A stretch of DNA of 64,000 nucleotides from Bacillota bacterium (GTDB lineage Bacteria > Bacillota > Clostridia > Lachnospirales > Lachnospiraceae). Both the position numbers and the translations under genes were made by a program. The stretch is from NCBI GenBank assembly GCA_023391695.1, contig JAEWAK010000073.1, positions 62,001-126,000 of the forward strand. The letters are read 5' to 3'. Every line of letters begins with the position of its first letter. Position 1 is the first letter of the stretch. This document shows, piece after piece, positions 34,801 through 43,207 of the stretch. The notes beneath the pieces were generated by a model. That model had not been told where the DNA came from, searched no databases, and saw only the letters and a list, made by a program, of their open reading frames with translations.

Positions 34801-34905
34801 TTTAAAGTTATAAAAAAGGAAATTATTACATCTTATTTTACCGTATAAAGAGAACCCAAATAGTGAATCATTATTTTATGTAAATATGATTTGGGAGGTT
34901 TCAAT

Positions 34906-35685
34906 ATGGCTCTTTATAAGGTTGAAATATGTGGTGTAAATACATCGAAATTACCATTACTGAACAATAGTGAAAAGGAAGAATTATTTAAGCGTATATT
35001 AAAGGGGGACAAAGAAGCCAGGGAATTGTATATTAAAGGTAATCTTAGACTGGTTCTTAGTATTATACAGCGTTTTTCCAATAGCAATGAAAATGTAGAT
35101 GATTTATTTCAGATAGGTTGTATCGGACTTATGAAGGCAATCGACAATTTTGACATTACACAGAATGTTAAATTCTCAACTTATGCGGTTCCTATGATAA
35201 TCGGTGAAATCAGGCGATATTTAAGGGACAATAACAGTATCCGTGTCAGCCGTTCCTTAAGGGATACTGCATATAAAGCGATCTATGCCAAAGAAGCATT
35301 GCTAAAAAAGAACGATAAAGAACCTACCGTATGTGAAATAGCCGATGAAATCGGTATGAGCAAAGAAGATATTGTATTTGCTCTGGATGCGATTCAAAGT
35401 CCCGTATCCCTTTATGAACCGGTATACTCAGAAGGCGGAGACACCTTGTATATCATGGATCAGGTCAGTGATAAAAAAAATAAGGAAGAAAACTGGGTAG
35501 AAGAGATTTCATTGAAAGAAGCCCTGTCTAAATTATCGGAACGGGAAAGGAATATAATTGAACTTCGTTTTTATGAGGGAAAGACCCAAATGGAAGTCGC
35601 AAAAGAAATTTGTATCTCCCAGGCACAGGTATCCAGGCTTGAAAAATCAGCCTTAAAAAGTATGAAAAATTATTTAGTACAATAA
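34906..35685 (+). CDS. sigG: RNA polymerase sporulation sigma factor SigG
   Basis: SigG is the late forespore sigma factor. The 259-residue protein has the sigma-G-type N-terminus (V-E-I-C-G-V-N-T-S-K-L-P), region 2 with D-L-F-Q-I-G-C-I-G-L-M-K-A-I-D-N-F-D, region 3, and a region 4 helix-turn-helix with E-V-A-K-E-I-C-I-S-Q-A-Q-V-S-R. The frame begins at TTG 34891, but that codon lies beside the GGGAGG site serving ATG 34906. In Bacillus sigG is read from sigE and also from a forespore promoter; the 105-nt gap showed no promoter I can defend. Confidence 0.96.
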   Translation: MALYKVEICGVNTSKLPLLNNSEKEELFKRILKGDKEARELYIKGNLRLVLSIIQRFSNSNENVDDLFQIGCIGLMKAIDNFDITQNVKFSTYAVPMIIGEIRRYLRDNNSIRVSRSLRDTAYKAIYAKEALLKKNDKEPTVCEIADEIGMSKEDIVFALDAIQSPVSLYEPVYSEGGDTLYIMDQVSDKKNKEENWVEEISLKEALSKLSERERNIIELRFYEGKTQMEVAKEICISQAQVSRLEKSALKSMKNYLVQ

Positions 35686-35712
35686 ACAGGATATGAAAGC
35701 GGAAGGAGGATA

Positions 35713-35746
35713 ATGCTAACAAGTTAGCATCGCAAGCTTGCCTGCG
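35713..35746 (+). promoter_or_regulatory. Compound hairpin element after sigG
   Basis: ATGCTAAC (35713-35720) pairs with GTTAGCAT (35723-35730), followed at once by the palindrome GCAAGCTTGC (35732-35741) inside CGCA/TGCG. The next roughly 35 nt (CGAATTCCGACTGGAGC and onward to GGCAAT) loosely resemble the stretch after the hairpin at 33940-33973 upstream of sigE. No T-tract of terminator quality lies next to the stem. Confidence 0.4.
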
Positions 35747-35870
35747 AATTCCGACTGGAGCAGCAGGAGTAGCGGCAATCCTTTTTAATAAGAAAGAAAA
35801 GGTTATTTCAATTAAATAAAATATATAAAAACAGGGTAACTGTTCAGTGCTCCCTGGGAAAAGAGCATAA

Positions 35871-35895
35871 GACTCCCGCCTGGCCGGCGGGAGTC
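35871..35895. terminator. Bidirectional terminator between sigG and the ylmC-family gene
   Basis: A 10-bp perfect GC-rich stem, GACTCCCGCC (35871-35880) with GGCGGGAGTC (35886-35895), has a 5-nt loop. It lies between two convergent genes. T-richness on either side is modest (GGCTTATTAG on +, TTATGCTCTTTT on -), so termination efficiency is a guess. Confidence 0.6.
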
Positions 35896-35963
35896 AGGCT
35901 TATTAGTACAACGTTTAAAAATAACTGGCTGGTTATTTTATAAACATTGTACCAGTTTGAACA

Positions 35964-36227
35964 TTATAAAAAAGCTGATTTGATCAAAGCTTTTTCAGCA
36001 TCAATATCTACCAGAATGACGTCAGCGCCAATTTGTTTTATACACCCAAATTCAATTACATACTCATGGTCCCTGCCTAATATTCCCCATATTTTACATG
36101 GCCCGGGCACGATAATTTTAATGACTATTCCGGTATGTATGTCAATTTCCAAATCGCAAATATAGCCAAGTCTTTCCCCGTCTCTGCAGTTAATGACTTC
36201 TTTTTCCTTCAATTCACACATTCTCAT
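35964..36227 (-). CDS. YlmC/YmxH-family sporulation-associated PRC-barrel protein
   Basis: This is a small 87-residue protein, the only minus-strand gene supported in the window. It begins M-R-M-C-E-L-K-E-K-E-V-I-N and contains G-E-R-L-G-Y-I-C-D-L-E-I-D, I-I-V-P-G-P-C-K-I-W-G and E-Y-V-I-E-F; this is the PRC-barrel-like pattern of the YlmC/YmxH family. Members are common near sporulation genes in spore formers, and ylmC follows sigG in Bacillus, though on the same strand there. Molecular function is not established. A GAGGT site lies upstream of the start at 36227. It converges on sigG. Confidence 0.85.
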   Translation of the reverse strand: MRMCELKEKEVINCRDGERLGYICDLEIDIHTGIVIKIIVPGPCKIWGILGRDHEYVIEFGCIKQIGADVILVDIDAEKALIKSAFL

Positions 36228-36313
36228 ATTGCAAATACCTCAATGAATAGGTTTAGCAGATGCATTTATTTATTAATATATGTGTTAAACTATGGATATA
36301 TGTAGAAAATGAC

Positions 36314-36342
36314 TTGACCAATTGTTAAATCTTCAATATAAT
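36314..36342 (+). promoter_or_regulatory. Sigma-A promoter upstream of nrdR
   Basis: TTGACC (36314-36319), a 17-nt spacer and a perfect TATAAT (36337-36342) make the best vegetative promoter seen in the window. The leader to the nrdR ATG is about 150 nt long and AT-rich at first. It holds no riboswitch fold or NrdR box I could recognise. Confidence 0.75.
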
Positions 36343-36501
36343 CGAGCTATAATTATATAAATATTGGAAAGAAATGAATAGGATTTAGGAAAAGCCTCCT
36401 CCAATAAAAGACATACCAAGCGTTTATATTTTGGGGCAGGTGTAAGACCAGGCAGCAGAAACTTATATAACTGGCAATATCAGAAAGAGGTAGGTGTAAG
36501 A

Positions 36502-36954
36502 ATGAAGTGTCCATTTTGCGGAAAAGAAAATACCCGGGTTATAGATTCAAGGCCTGCAGATGACAACAGTTCCATAAGGAGAAGGCGTCAATGCGATGAA
36601 TGCTCAAAAAGATTTACGACATATGAAAAAGTAGAAGCTATACCGCTGGTAGTCATTAAGAAGGATAATAACAGAGAGCCTTATGACCGCTCCAAAATCG
36701 AAGCAGGCGTATTCCGTTCCTGCCATAAACGTCCCATATCGGTAGATCAGATCAACGCCCTTGTGGACGAGGTGGAGAACGCCATATTTAACCTGGAAGA
36801 AAAAGAAGTTCCCAGTTCCGTTATCGGCGAAATTGTAATGGATAAATTAAAAGAACTGGATCCGGTAGCGTATGTGCGTTTTGCATCCGTTTACCGTGAA
36901 TTTAAAGATGTGAATACTTTCATGAATGAATTAAAGAAAATTCTGGACAGCTGA
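36502..36954 (+). CDS. nrdR: Transcriptional repressor NrdR
   Basis: NrdR is a zinc- and nucleotide-dependent repressor of ribonucleotide reductase genes. The 150-residue protein has an N-terminal zinc ribbon with Cys3, Cys6, Cys31 and Cys34 and the basic R-R-R-R-Q segment that contacts DNA. The ATP-cone domain (about 49-139) has V-I-K-K-D-N-N-R-E-P-Y-D-R-S-K. AGAGGTAGG precedes ATG 36502. No ribonucleotide reductase genes are in the window. Confidence 0.97.
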   Translation: MKCPFCGKENTRVIDSRPADDNSSIRRRRQCDECSKRFTTYEKVEAIPLVVIKKDNNREPYDRSKIEAGVFRSCHKRPISVDQINALVDEVENAIFNLEEKEVPSSVIGEIVMDKLKELDPVAYVRFASVYREFKDVNTFMNELKKILDS

Positions 36955-37022
36955 TAAGTTCGGCAACAGGCAGGAGAAGCTTTAAGAACACGGTGAATGC
37001 AGGTTGAATTTAGGGAGAATAA

Positions 37023-37568
37023 ATGAAAACATTGGAAACCAGCCGGCTGCTGTTAAGAAAATGGCAGGAATCGGACTTAGAAGATTTCTACGAGTATGCT
37101 AAAAATCCTGTGATTGGTCCTATGGCCGGATGGAAACCCCATGGAAGCCTTACAGAGTCCCGGGAGATATTAAATACATTCATTGAAAAAGAAGAAGTAT
37201 GGGCCGTTGTTTATAAAAAGAATTGGAAAGTAATCGGTTCCATTGGTTTACATAATGACAGTAAAAGGGATGTTGCCAATGTAAAAATGGTCGGCTATGT
37301 TCTTTCTCAGGATTATTGGGGGCTGGGACTGATCCCGGAAGCAGTGAAAGGGGTACTCCGATTTGCCTTTGAGGAGTTGGGAGTGGATTTAATCTCTGTT
37401 TATCATTATCCTTTTAATCACCAATCGAGGCGTGTGATTGAAAAATGCGGTTTTAATTATGAAGGAATTGTCCGGATGGCCAGCCAGATCTTTAACGGGC
37501 AGGTTTATGATGATGTGTGTTATTCCATGTTAAAAGAGGAATGGAGTCATTTAGGCTGTACATATTGA
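37023..37568 (+). CDS. GNAT-family N-acetyltransferase (RimJ/RimL type)
   Basis: The protein has 181 residues. It starts L-E-T-S-R-L-L-L-R-K-W, the classic N-terminus of the RimJ/RimL branch. It continues with I-G-S-I-G-L, then the acetyl-CoA region V-L-S-Q-D-Y-W-G-L-G-L-I-P-E-A-V-K-G-V-L-R-F-A-F, and N-x-x-S-R-R-V-I-E-K-C-G-F near the C-terminus. These mark a GNAT fold; the substrate cannot be told. It lies 68 nt after nrdR and is followed by a GC-rich hairpin, so it is probably the last gene of a two-gene unit. Confidence 0.88.
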   Translation: MKTLETSRLLLRKWQESDLEDFYEYAKNPVIGPMAGWKPHGSLTESREILNTFIEKEEVWAVVYKKNWKVIGSIGLHNDSKRDVANVKMVGYVLSQDYWGLGLIPEAVKGVLRFAFEELGVDLISVYHYPFNHQSRRVIEKCGFNYEGIVRMASQIFNGQVYDDVCYSMLKEEWSHLGCTY

Positions 37569-37597
37569 ATAACTATAAAAAGTGTTCTTTCTTAAAA

Positions 37598-37621
37598 ACC
37601 CCGGCCTTAATTAGCCGGGGT
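37598..37621. terminator. GC-rich hairpin after the acetyltransferase gene
   Basis: An 8-bp stem, ACCCCGGC (37598-37605) with GCCGGGGT (37614-37621), has an 8-nt AT-rich loop. The + strand continues ATAATAAATTCTT, a weak tail; the - strand would read TTTTTAAG, a better one. It probably blocks transcription in both directions. Confidence 0.65.
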
Positions 37622-37852
37622 ATAATAAATTCTTCTACTTATTATGTAATATATGACATCTATTATATTAAATATTTGCTATACACTTATAAAGTTATTC
37701 AACTATTTTATAAAGTTTAATAAAAATGTTTGTGACTCTTTGTATTTTATCAGTAAACTTTTAATTTTTCGTTTTCATTTATAAGAAAATCTGTTATACT
37801 TAAAACCGGATGATGTTTCTTTTATTGCGGAGAGGCAATGAAAGGAGCTTAT

Positions 37853-39391
37853 ATGTTCAGTAAAGCATTCAGTGCTGCCGTTAGTGGAATAGACGGCATC
37901 ATAGTGTCGGTGGAAGCGGATGTCAGCGACGGGCTGCCGGTCTTTGACCTGGTCGGTTATCTGGGGTCCGAGGTAAGGGAAGCCAGGGAACGGGTACGGA
38001 TATCCCTCAAGAATTCCGGCTATCATCTTCCGCCTAAAAGAATTACAATCAATTTGTCTCCAGCAGACCTTCGGAAAGAAGGAACTGCTTTTGATCTTCC
38101 CATTGCAGTCGCAATATTAACCGCTTTCGGTTATATTCCCCAGGAAAACCTTGAGAAAACCCTCTTTGTCGGTGAAATGAGTTTAAACGGAGTAATTAAT
38201 AAAGTAAACGGCGTGCTTCCCATTGTTTATACCGCCTATAAGCTGGGCTATGAACGGTGTATCGTTCCCCTGGATAATGTTAAGGAAGGTGCCGTGGTAC
38301 AGGGAATTGAGGTCTATGGGGTGAGAAACCTACAGGAAGCGGTAAAATTCCTGAACAATGAAACCGTTATGGAACCTTTTTTTCTCCGGAAAGACGATTA
38401 CATATATCAGAAGGATGAATCCGATGAACTGGATTTTTCTGATGTAACCGGCCAGGAACTGGCTAAAAGAGCAATCGAAATTGCTGCATCCGGTATGCAT
38501 AACCTTCTTATGGTCGGTCCTCCCGGAGCAGGTAAAACCATGCTGGCAAAACGTATACCGACCATAATGCCGGAGCTTACCTTTGAAGAAAGCCTGGAAA
38601 TATCAAAAATTTACAGTGTTTCAGGATTGTTAAGTAATAACCGGTCACTGATCAGCAAAAGGCCTTTCCGGTCACCCCACCATACCATTACCGCCGCGGC
38701 TTTGGCAGGAGGTGGCAGGATCCCCATGCCGGGTGAAATAAGCCTTGCCCATCTTGGCGTCCTTTTTCTGGACGAATTTCCCGAATTTAACCGTAATACC
38801 ATAGAAATATTAAGACAGCCTTTGGAAGATAACGAAGTTACCATAGCCAGACTGCAGGGGACCTATTGTTACCCGGCTGACTTCATGCTTATTGCCGCCA
38901 TGAACCCCTGCTCCTGCGGACATTACCCCGACCGGAATAAATGCAACTGTTCCCCAAACCAGGTAAAGCGTTATCTTGGTAGAATAAGCAGACCATTACT
39001 GGACCGGATTGATATCTGTATAGAAACACTTCCGGTCAATTATAAGGAGCTGGAAAGCCACAAACCGGCCGAATCATCGGAAAGCATCAAGGGGAGGGTT
39101 ATGGAAGCCAGAAACATACAATTAAACCGTTATAAGGAGGAAGCCATCTATTTTAATTCCCAGCTGACACCCAAAATGATAAATCATTATTGTAAACTTG
39201 GCAAAAAGGAACGACTGCTCTTAGAAAAGGCCTTTACAAAGATGAATTTAAGTGCAAGAGCCTACCACCGGATCCTTAAAGTGTCGAGGACCATTGCTGA
39301 TTTGGATGGCTCCGGGGACATCAGGGAAAGGCATCTGTCGGAAGCCATCTGCTACAGGAGTCTGGATAAAAAATATTGGGAAGAAACATAA
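37853..39391 (+). CDS. YifB/ComM-family Mg-chelatase-like AAA+ ATPase
   Basis: This family (ComM in naturally competent bacteria) is a hexameric branch-migration helicase acting on recombination intermediates. The 512-residue protein has an N-terminal ribosomal S5-like domain (V-E-A-D-V-S-D-G-L-P-V-F-D-L-V-G), Walker A G-P-P-G-A-G-K-T near 221-229, Walker B L-F-L-D-E-F, and C-terminal motifs with a C-x-C-G-H cysteine pattern. ATG 37853 is chosen because AAAGGAG lies 5 nt before it; the ATG at 37838 overlaps that site. It is next to dprA, another recombination/transformation gene. Confidence 0.93.
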   Translation: MFSKAFSAAVSGIDGIIVSVEADVSDGLPVFDLVGYLGSEVREARERVRISLKNSGYHLPPKRITINLSPADLRKEGTAFDLPIAVAILTAFGYIPQENLEKTLFVGEMSLNGVINKVNGVLPIVYTAYKLGYERCIVPLDNVKEGAVVQGIEVYGVRNLQEAVKFLNNETVMEPFFLRKDDYIYQKDESDELDFSDVTGQELAKRAIEIAASGMHNLLMVGPPGAGKTMLAKRIPTIMPELTFEESLEISKIYSVSGLLSNNRSLISKRPFRSPHHTITAAALAGGGRIPMPGEISLAHLGVLFLDEFPEFNRNTIEILRQPLEDNEVTIARLQGTYCYPADFMLIAAMNPCSCGHYPDRNKCNCSPNQVKRYLGRISRPLLDRIDICIETLPVNYKELESHKPAESSESIKGRVMEARNIQLNRYKEEAIYFNSQLTPKMINHYCKLGKKERLLLEKAFTKMNLSARAYHRILKVSRTIADLDGSGDIRERHLSEAICYRSLDKKYWEET

Positions 39392-39526
39392 TACCGTTAT
39401 TAAAAAAACAGGATAATTTTGACTTTATGAATTCAAATCATCATCAATCATAAATTTAATATAATAATATTTTTTTATATCAGAATTTTATCACAATTTA
39501 AGAATCTTTTTTTGCAAAAGAAAGAT

Positions 39527-39606
39527 GTAAATGAAAAATACAAATGAAAGATGCAAAAATGAAAAATGCAAAAATGCAAAAATGAAAAATGCAAATGAAA
39601 GATACG
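39527..39606 (+). repeat. Degenerate short tandem repeat before dprA
   Basis: The segment is built from near-copies of ATGAAAAATGCAAA and its shorter form AATGCAAA, about six units, ending just before the AGAGGAG ribosome binding site of dprA. The repeat is almost free of stops in the dprA frame and would encode a Lys/Asn-rich leader if translation began at ATG 39531. Such repeats are prone to slippage. Confidence 0.65.
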
Positions 39607-39620
39607 GAAAAGAGGAGAAG

Positions 39621-40709
39621 ATGACAGAGAAAGAATACTGGTTCTGGTTATGTAATCTGGAACAGATCGGTTTAAAGAAAATACAGGCTATATTGGATTA
39701 TTACGGGACACCGGAACAGGTTTACCGGGATAAAGGAGGAGGCCTGGACCAAATTAATTTATTAACGTCTTCTGACAGGGAATTCATTTTAAAAAGTAAA
39801 GAATCGGGAAGAATACAAGAAAATTATGCTAAACTATTGAGCAAGGGCATATATTTTGTAACGAAAGAGGAGTCCCATTATCCGGCTAAGCTGCATAATA
39901 TATACAATCCGCCCTTTGCCCTATATGTGAAGGGCAGCCTGCCCCGTGAAGATAAGAGAAGCATAGCCATAGTAGGTGCAAGAAACTGTTCTGTATATGG
40001 CAGGGAAACTGCCCTGTACCTGGCCGGGGAATTGGCAAAGGAGGGTATACAGATTATCAGCGGGCTGGCAAGGGGAATCGACGGCTATGCCCATGAAGGA
40101 GCCATATCTGCGGGAGGAAGTACCTATGCGATTGAGGGATGCGGTGTGGATATCTGTTATCCGAAAGAGAATTTTAACCTCTATATGGCCATGCAGGAAA
40201 AAGGCGGGGTGCTATCGGAATACCCACCGGGTTATTCTCCGAAAGCTTATAATTTTCCAATGAGAAACCGCCTGATCAGCGGTATGTCCGACGGGATACT
40301 TGTGATTGAAGCTAAAGAAAAAAGCGGTTCCTTAATAACCGTAGATATGGGTTTGGAACAGGGGAAAAATATATATTCCGTTCCGGGACGCCTTCAGGAT
40401 GCATTAAGCACAGGCTGTAATAATTTAATCAAAATGGGAGCGAAAATGGTTACCGGACCTGAGGAAATATTGGAAGATTTTGGATTAGATTATAAAATTT
40501 GTAAAAACCAATTGAAAAAAAATGATAAATTACTTGAAACCAAAGAAAAAATAGTGTATGCTTGTGTAAGTTTCTTTCCAAAGCATATGAATGAAATTGC
40601 TGGGGAAACTAATTTAAGTATCATGGAGTTATCGGAAATTCTAATGAATTTGGAATTGAAAAATTATATTAAAGAAATTAGAAAAAATTATTATGCATAT
40701 ATATCTTAA
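39621..40709 (+). CDS. dprA: DNA-processing protein DprA (Smf)
   Basis: DprA binds incoming single-stranded DNA and loads RecA during transformation. The 362-residue protein has an N-terminal helix-hairpin-like domain, the Rossmann-fold core with G-A-R-N-C-S-V-Y-G and S-G-L-A-R-G-I-D-G-x-A-H (about 147-158), P-M-R-N-R-L-I-S-G, and a C-terminal winged-helix region. ATG 39621 follows AGAGGAG and begins the conserved M-T-E-K-E-Y-W-F-W; a longer frame from 39531 runs through tandem repeats and is unlikely to be translated. No other competence genes are in view apart from yifB. Confidence 0.94.
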   Translation: MTEKEYWFWLCNLEQIGLKKIQAILDYYGTPEQVYRDKGGGLDQINLLTSSDREFILKSKESGRIQENYAKLLSKGIYFVTKEESHYPAKLHNIYNPPFALYVKGSLPREDKRSIAIVGARNCSVYGRETALYLAGELAKEGIQIISGLARGIDGYAHEGAISAGGSTYAIEGCGVDICYPKENFNLYMAMQEKGGVLSEYPPGYSPKAYNFPMRNRLISGMSDGILVIEAKEKSGSLITVDMGLEQGKNIYSVPGRLQDALSTGCNNLIKMGAKMVTGPEEILEDFGLDYKICKNQLKKNDKLLETKEKIVYACVSFFPKHMNEIAGETNLSIMELSEILMNLELKNYIKEIRKNYYAYIS

Positions 40710-40746
40710 ACATAAAAGCAGTAAAACCAGATAAGGGGAGTGTTAT

Positions 40747-42810
40747 ATGTCAAAAAATCTAGTGATAGTGGAATCACCGGCAAAGGCTAAGACAATTAAA
40801 AAATTTTTGGGTAACAATTATGAAGTTATCGCATCAAACGGACATGTGAGGGATCTGCCGAAAAGCCAGATGGGCATTGACGTTGAAAATGATTTTGAAC
40901 CAAAATATATTACCATTCGCGGAAAAGGGGACTTACTGGCAAAAATCAGAAAAGAAGTGAAGAAAGCGGACAAAGTTTATCTTGCAACCGACCCTGACCG
41001 CGAAGGGGAAGCAATATCCTGGCATCTGTCAAAGACACTGAAACTGGAAGCGAAAAGTTCCAGCAGAATTACTTTTAATGAAATAACGAAAAACGCCGTA
41101 AAGTCATCCATCAAACAAGCCAGGGATATCGATATGAATCTGGTGGATTCCCAACAGACCAGAAGAATTTTAGACCGTATGGTGGGTTACCGGATCAGTC
41201 CTCTGCTGTGGGCAAAAGTAAAAAGAGGCTTGAGTGCGGGCCGTGTCCAGTCGGTTGCACTTCGGATCATCTGCGATCGGGAAGAAGAAATCAATGCTTT
41301 TGTACCGGAAGAGTACTGGAACCTGGAAGGTATTTTTGATGTGAAAGGGGACAAAAATCCTCTGGTTGCCAAATTTGCAGGTTTTGGCAGTGATAAATTA
41401 ACCATTCATTCGGAAGAAGAATTAAATGAAATATTAAAGAATTTAGAAAATGCTAAATTTATGATTACGGAAATAAAACGCGGGGAAAGACAGAAAAAAT
41501 CACCGCTTCCTTTCACAACCAGTACGTTACAGCAGGAAGCGGCTAAGAATTTAAATTTTTCAACCTCAAAGACCATGCGTTTGGCACAGCAGCTTTATGA
41601 AGGCGTTGATATAGAAAAGCACGGGACCATTGGTCTGATTACCTATCTGCGAACGGATTCGGTCAGGATATCGGAAGAAGCAGATCTGGCCGCCAGGGAA
41701 TATATTAAAGATAACTATGGAGCCGATTTTGTGGCGGATAAAGAAAAAATTAAGGAAAACGGCAAGAAAATTCAGGATGCCCATGAAGCAATCCGGCCTA
41801 CCTATATGGATTTGACGCCGGTGGCAGTAAAAGAATCCTTAAGCCGGGACCAATTTCGTTTATACCAGCTGATCTGGAAAAGATTTATTGCCAGCCGAAT
41901 GCAGCCTGCTAAATTTGAAACCATTTCCGTTCGAATTGAAGGAAACGGATACCGGTTTACCACTTCAGGCTCCAAATTAATTTTTGATGGGTTTATGTCT
42001 GTCTATACAACGGAAGAAGATGAAAAACAGAATAATGCAATGTTAAAAAACCTGGATGAAAATGCGGAGCTAAGTTTGGCCGAATTAAATCATTCCCAGC
42101 ATTTTACCCAGCCTCCGGCCCACTATACGGAAGCTTCCCTGGTAAAAACCCTGGAAGAATTGGGAATCGGAAGACCAAGCACCTATGCCCCTACCATTAC
42201 AACGATACTGGCCCGCAGATATGTTGTAAAAGAGAATAAAAACTTATATATAACCGAGCTTGGAGAAGTGGTAAATAATATTATGAAACAGGCATTTCCA
42301 AGCATTGTGGATGTGAATTTCACGGCTAATCTGGAATCCCTGCTTGACCGGGTCGAAGATGGGTCCGTTCCCTGGAAAACGGTTGTCCGTAATTTTTATC
42401 CTGATTTGGAGGAAGCCGTATCCCAGGCGGAAGAGAGCCTGGATGAAATTAAGATAGAAGATGAAAAAACCGATATAATCTGTGAAGAATGCGGACGCAA
42501 CATGGTCATTAAATACGGTCCCCATGGTAAGTTCTTAGCCTGCCCGGGATTTCCCGAATGCCGTAATACCAAGCCTTACCTGGAAAAAATCGGGGTAGCA
42601 TGCCCGTTATGCGGCAAAGACGTAGTAATCCGTAAAACCAAAAAAGGCAGAAGGTATTATGGCTGTGAGAATAATCCCGAATGTGAATTTATGACCTGGC
42701 AGAAACCATCCGAGCAAAGGTGCCCAAAATGTAATGGCATCATGGTAGAAAAAGGAACGAGTTTAGTATGCAATGATGAGAAATGCGGCAGTATTGTAGC
42801 GAAAAATTGA
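40747..42810 (+). CDS. topA: DNA topoisomerase I
   Basis: TopA relaxes negative supercoils by single-strand passage. The 687-residue protein opens with the Toprim domain (V-E-S-P-A-K-A-K-T, D-P-D-R-E-G-E-A). The active-site Tyr300 is in T-Y-L-R-T-D-S. Three C-terminal four-cysteine zinc ribbons lie at about 577-605, 619-646 and 658-683. It starts 37 nt after dprA, the same order as smf-topA in Bacillus. The genes that follow topA in Bacillus (gid/trmFO, codV, clpQ, clpY) are absent and codY comes next. Confidence 0.97.
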   Translation: MSKNLVIVESPAKAKTIKKFLGNNYEVIASNGHVRDLPKSQMGIDVENDFEPKYITIRGKGDLLAKIRKEVKKADKVYLATDPDREGEAISWHLSKTLKLEAKSSSRITFNEITKNAVKSSIKQARDIDMNLVDSQQTRRILDRMVGYRISPLLWAKVKRGLSAGRVQSVALRIICDREEEINAFVPEEYWNLEGIFDVKGDKNPLVAKFAGFGSDKLTIHSEEELNEILKNLENAKFMITEIKRGERQKKSPLPFTTSTLQQEAAKNLNFSTSKTMRLAQQLYEGVDIEKHGTIGLITYLRTDSVRISEEADLAAREYIKDNYGADFVADKEKIKENGKKIQDAHEAIRPTYMDLTPVAVKESLSRDQFRLYQLIWKRFIASRMQPAKFETISVRIEGNGYRFTTSGSKLIFDGFMSVYTTEEDEKQNNAMLKNLDENAELSLAELNHSQHFTQPPAHYTEASLVKTLEELGIGRPSTYAPTITTILARRYVVKENKNLYITELGEVVNNIMKQAFPSIVDVNFTANLESLLDRVEDGSVPWKTVVRNFYPDLEEAVSQAEESLDEIKIEDEKTDIICEECGRNMVIKYGPHGKFLACPGFPECRNTKPYLEKIGVACPLCGKDVVIRKTKKGRRYYGCENNPECEFMTWQKPSEQRCPKCNGIMVEKGTSLVCNDEKCGSIVAKN

Positions 42811-42933
42811 TAAATAAGATAAAAATAGCATTTTTTTTGGTAAATGTGTTTTAAAATCAGAGAATAACTATTGTTTTTATGAAAAATGTATGGTAAGATT
42901 TATCTGACAACACAATTCTTAGGCTTATACGTT

Positions 42934-43128
42934 TATACTGTAGGAATCAAAATGGTGTTCCTATAGTCGGATATGCGGCGAAAAAACACCGCCTTTTATC
43001 GGAAATTTGAAAAGCAACTTCTGATAAGGTTATACTATAGGAACCAAAATCGTGTTCCTATAGTCGAATTCACGGCGGAAAAGGCACCGCCTTTTATCAG
43101 AAGTTTGAAAAGCAACTTCTGATAAGGC
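42934..43128 (+). repeat. Tandem 97/98-nt structured repeat between topA and codY
   Basis: The 397-nt gap 42811-43207 holds two adjacent copies, 42934-43030 and 43031-43128, about 85% alike by eye. Each copy folds into three stems. In copy 2 these are CTATAGGAAC/GTTCCTATAG (43035-43044, 43054-43063), GGCGG/CCGCC (43074-43078, 43087-43091) and TTATCAGAAGTT/AACTTCTGATAA (43094-43105, 43114-43125). Copy 1 keeps them with several G-U wobbles and one mismatch. No open frame, no T-tract and no known RNA family is recognised. It ends 79 nt before codY. Confidence 0.85.
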
Positions 43129-43207
43129 TATATTATGTGAATTAGTACAGCTGGATACTAAAAGAAAGATAAGTATCAAATCGGTGGGGGTACTGGGAGG
43201 ATGTTTC

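Noticed and set aside
34801..34905. Forespore (sigma-F/G) promoter for sigG
   Set aside because: GTATA and CATTAT-like pieces exist but spacing (21 nt) and -10 match are poor; not defensible.
36343..36501. Riboswitch in the nrdR leader
   Set aside because: The 150-nt leader is long enough, but no conserved riboswitch core or strong stem set was recognised.
37517..37720. 67-codon + frame after the acetyltransferase
   Set aside because: It starts inside the acetyltransferase gene in another frame and runs through the downstream hairpin into AT-rich DNA.
42934..43128. CRISPR array interpretation of the tandem repeats
   Set aside because: Only two units of about 97 nt abut directly with no unique spacers, and no cas genes are nearby.
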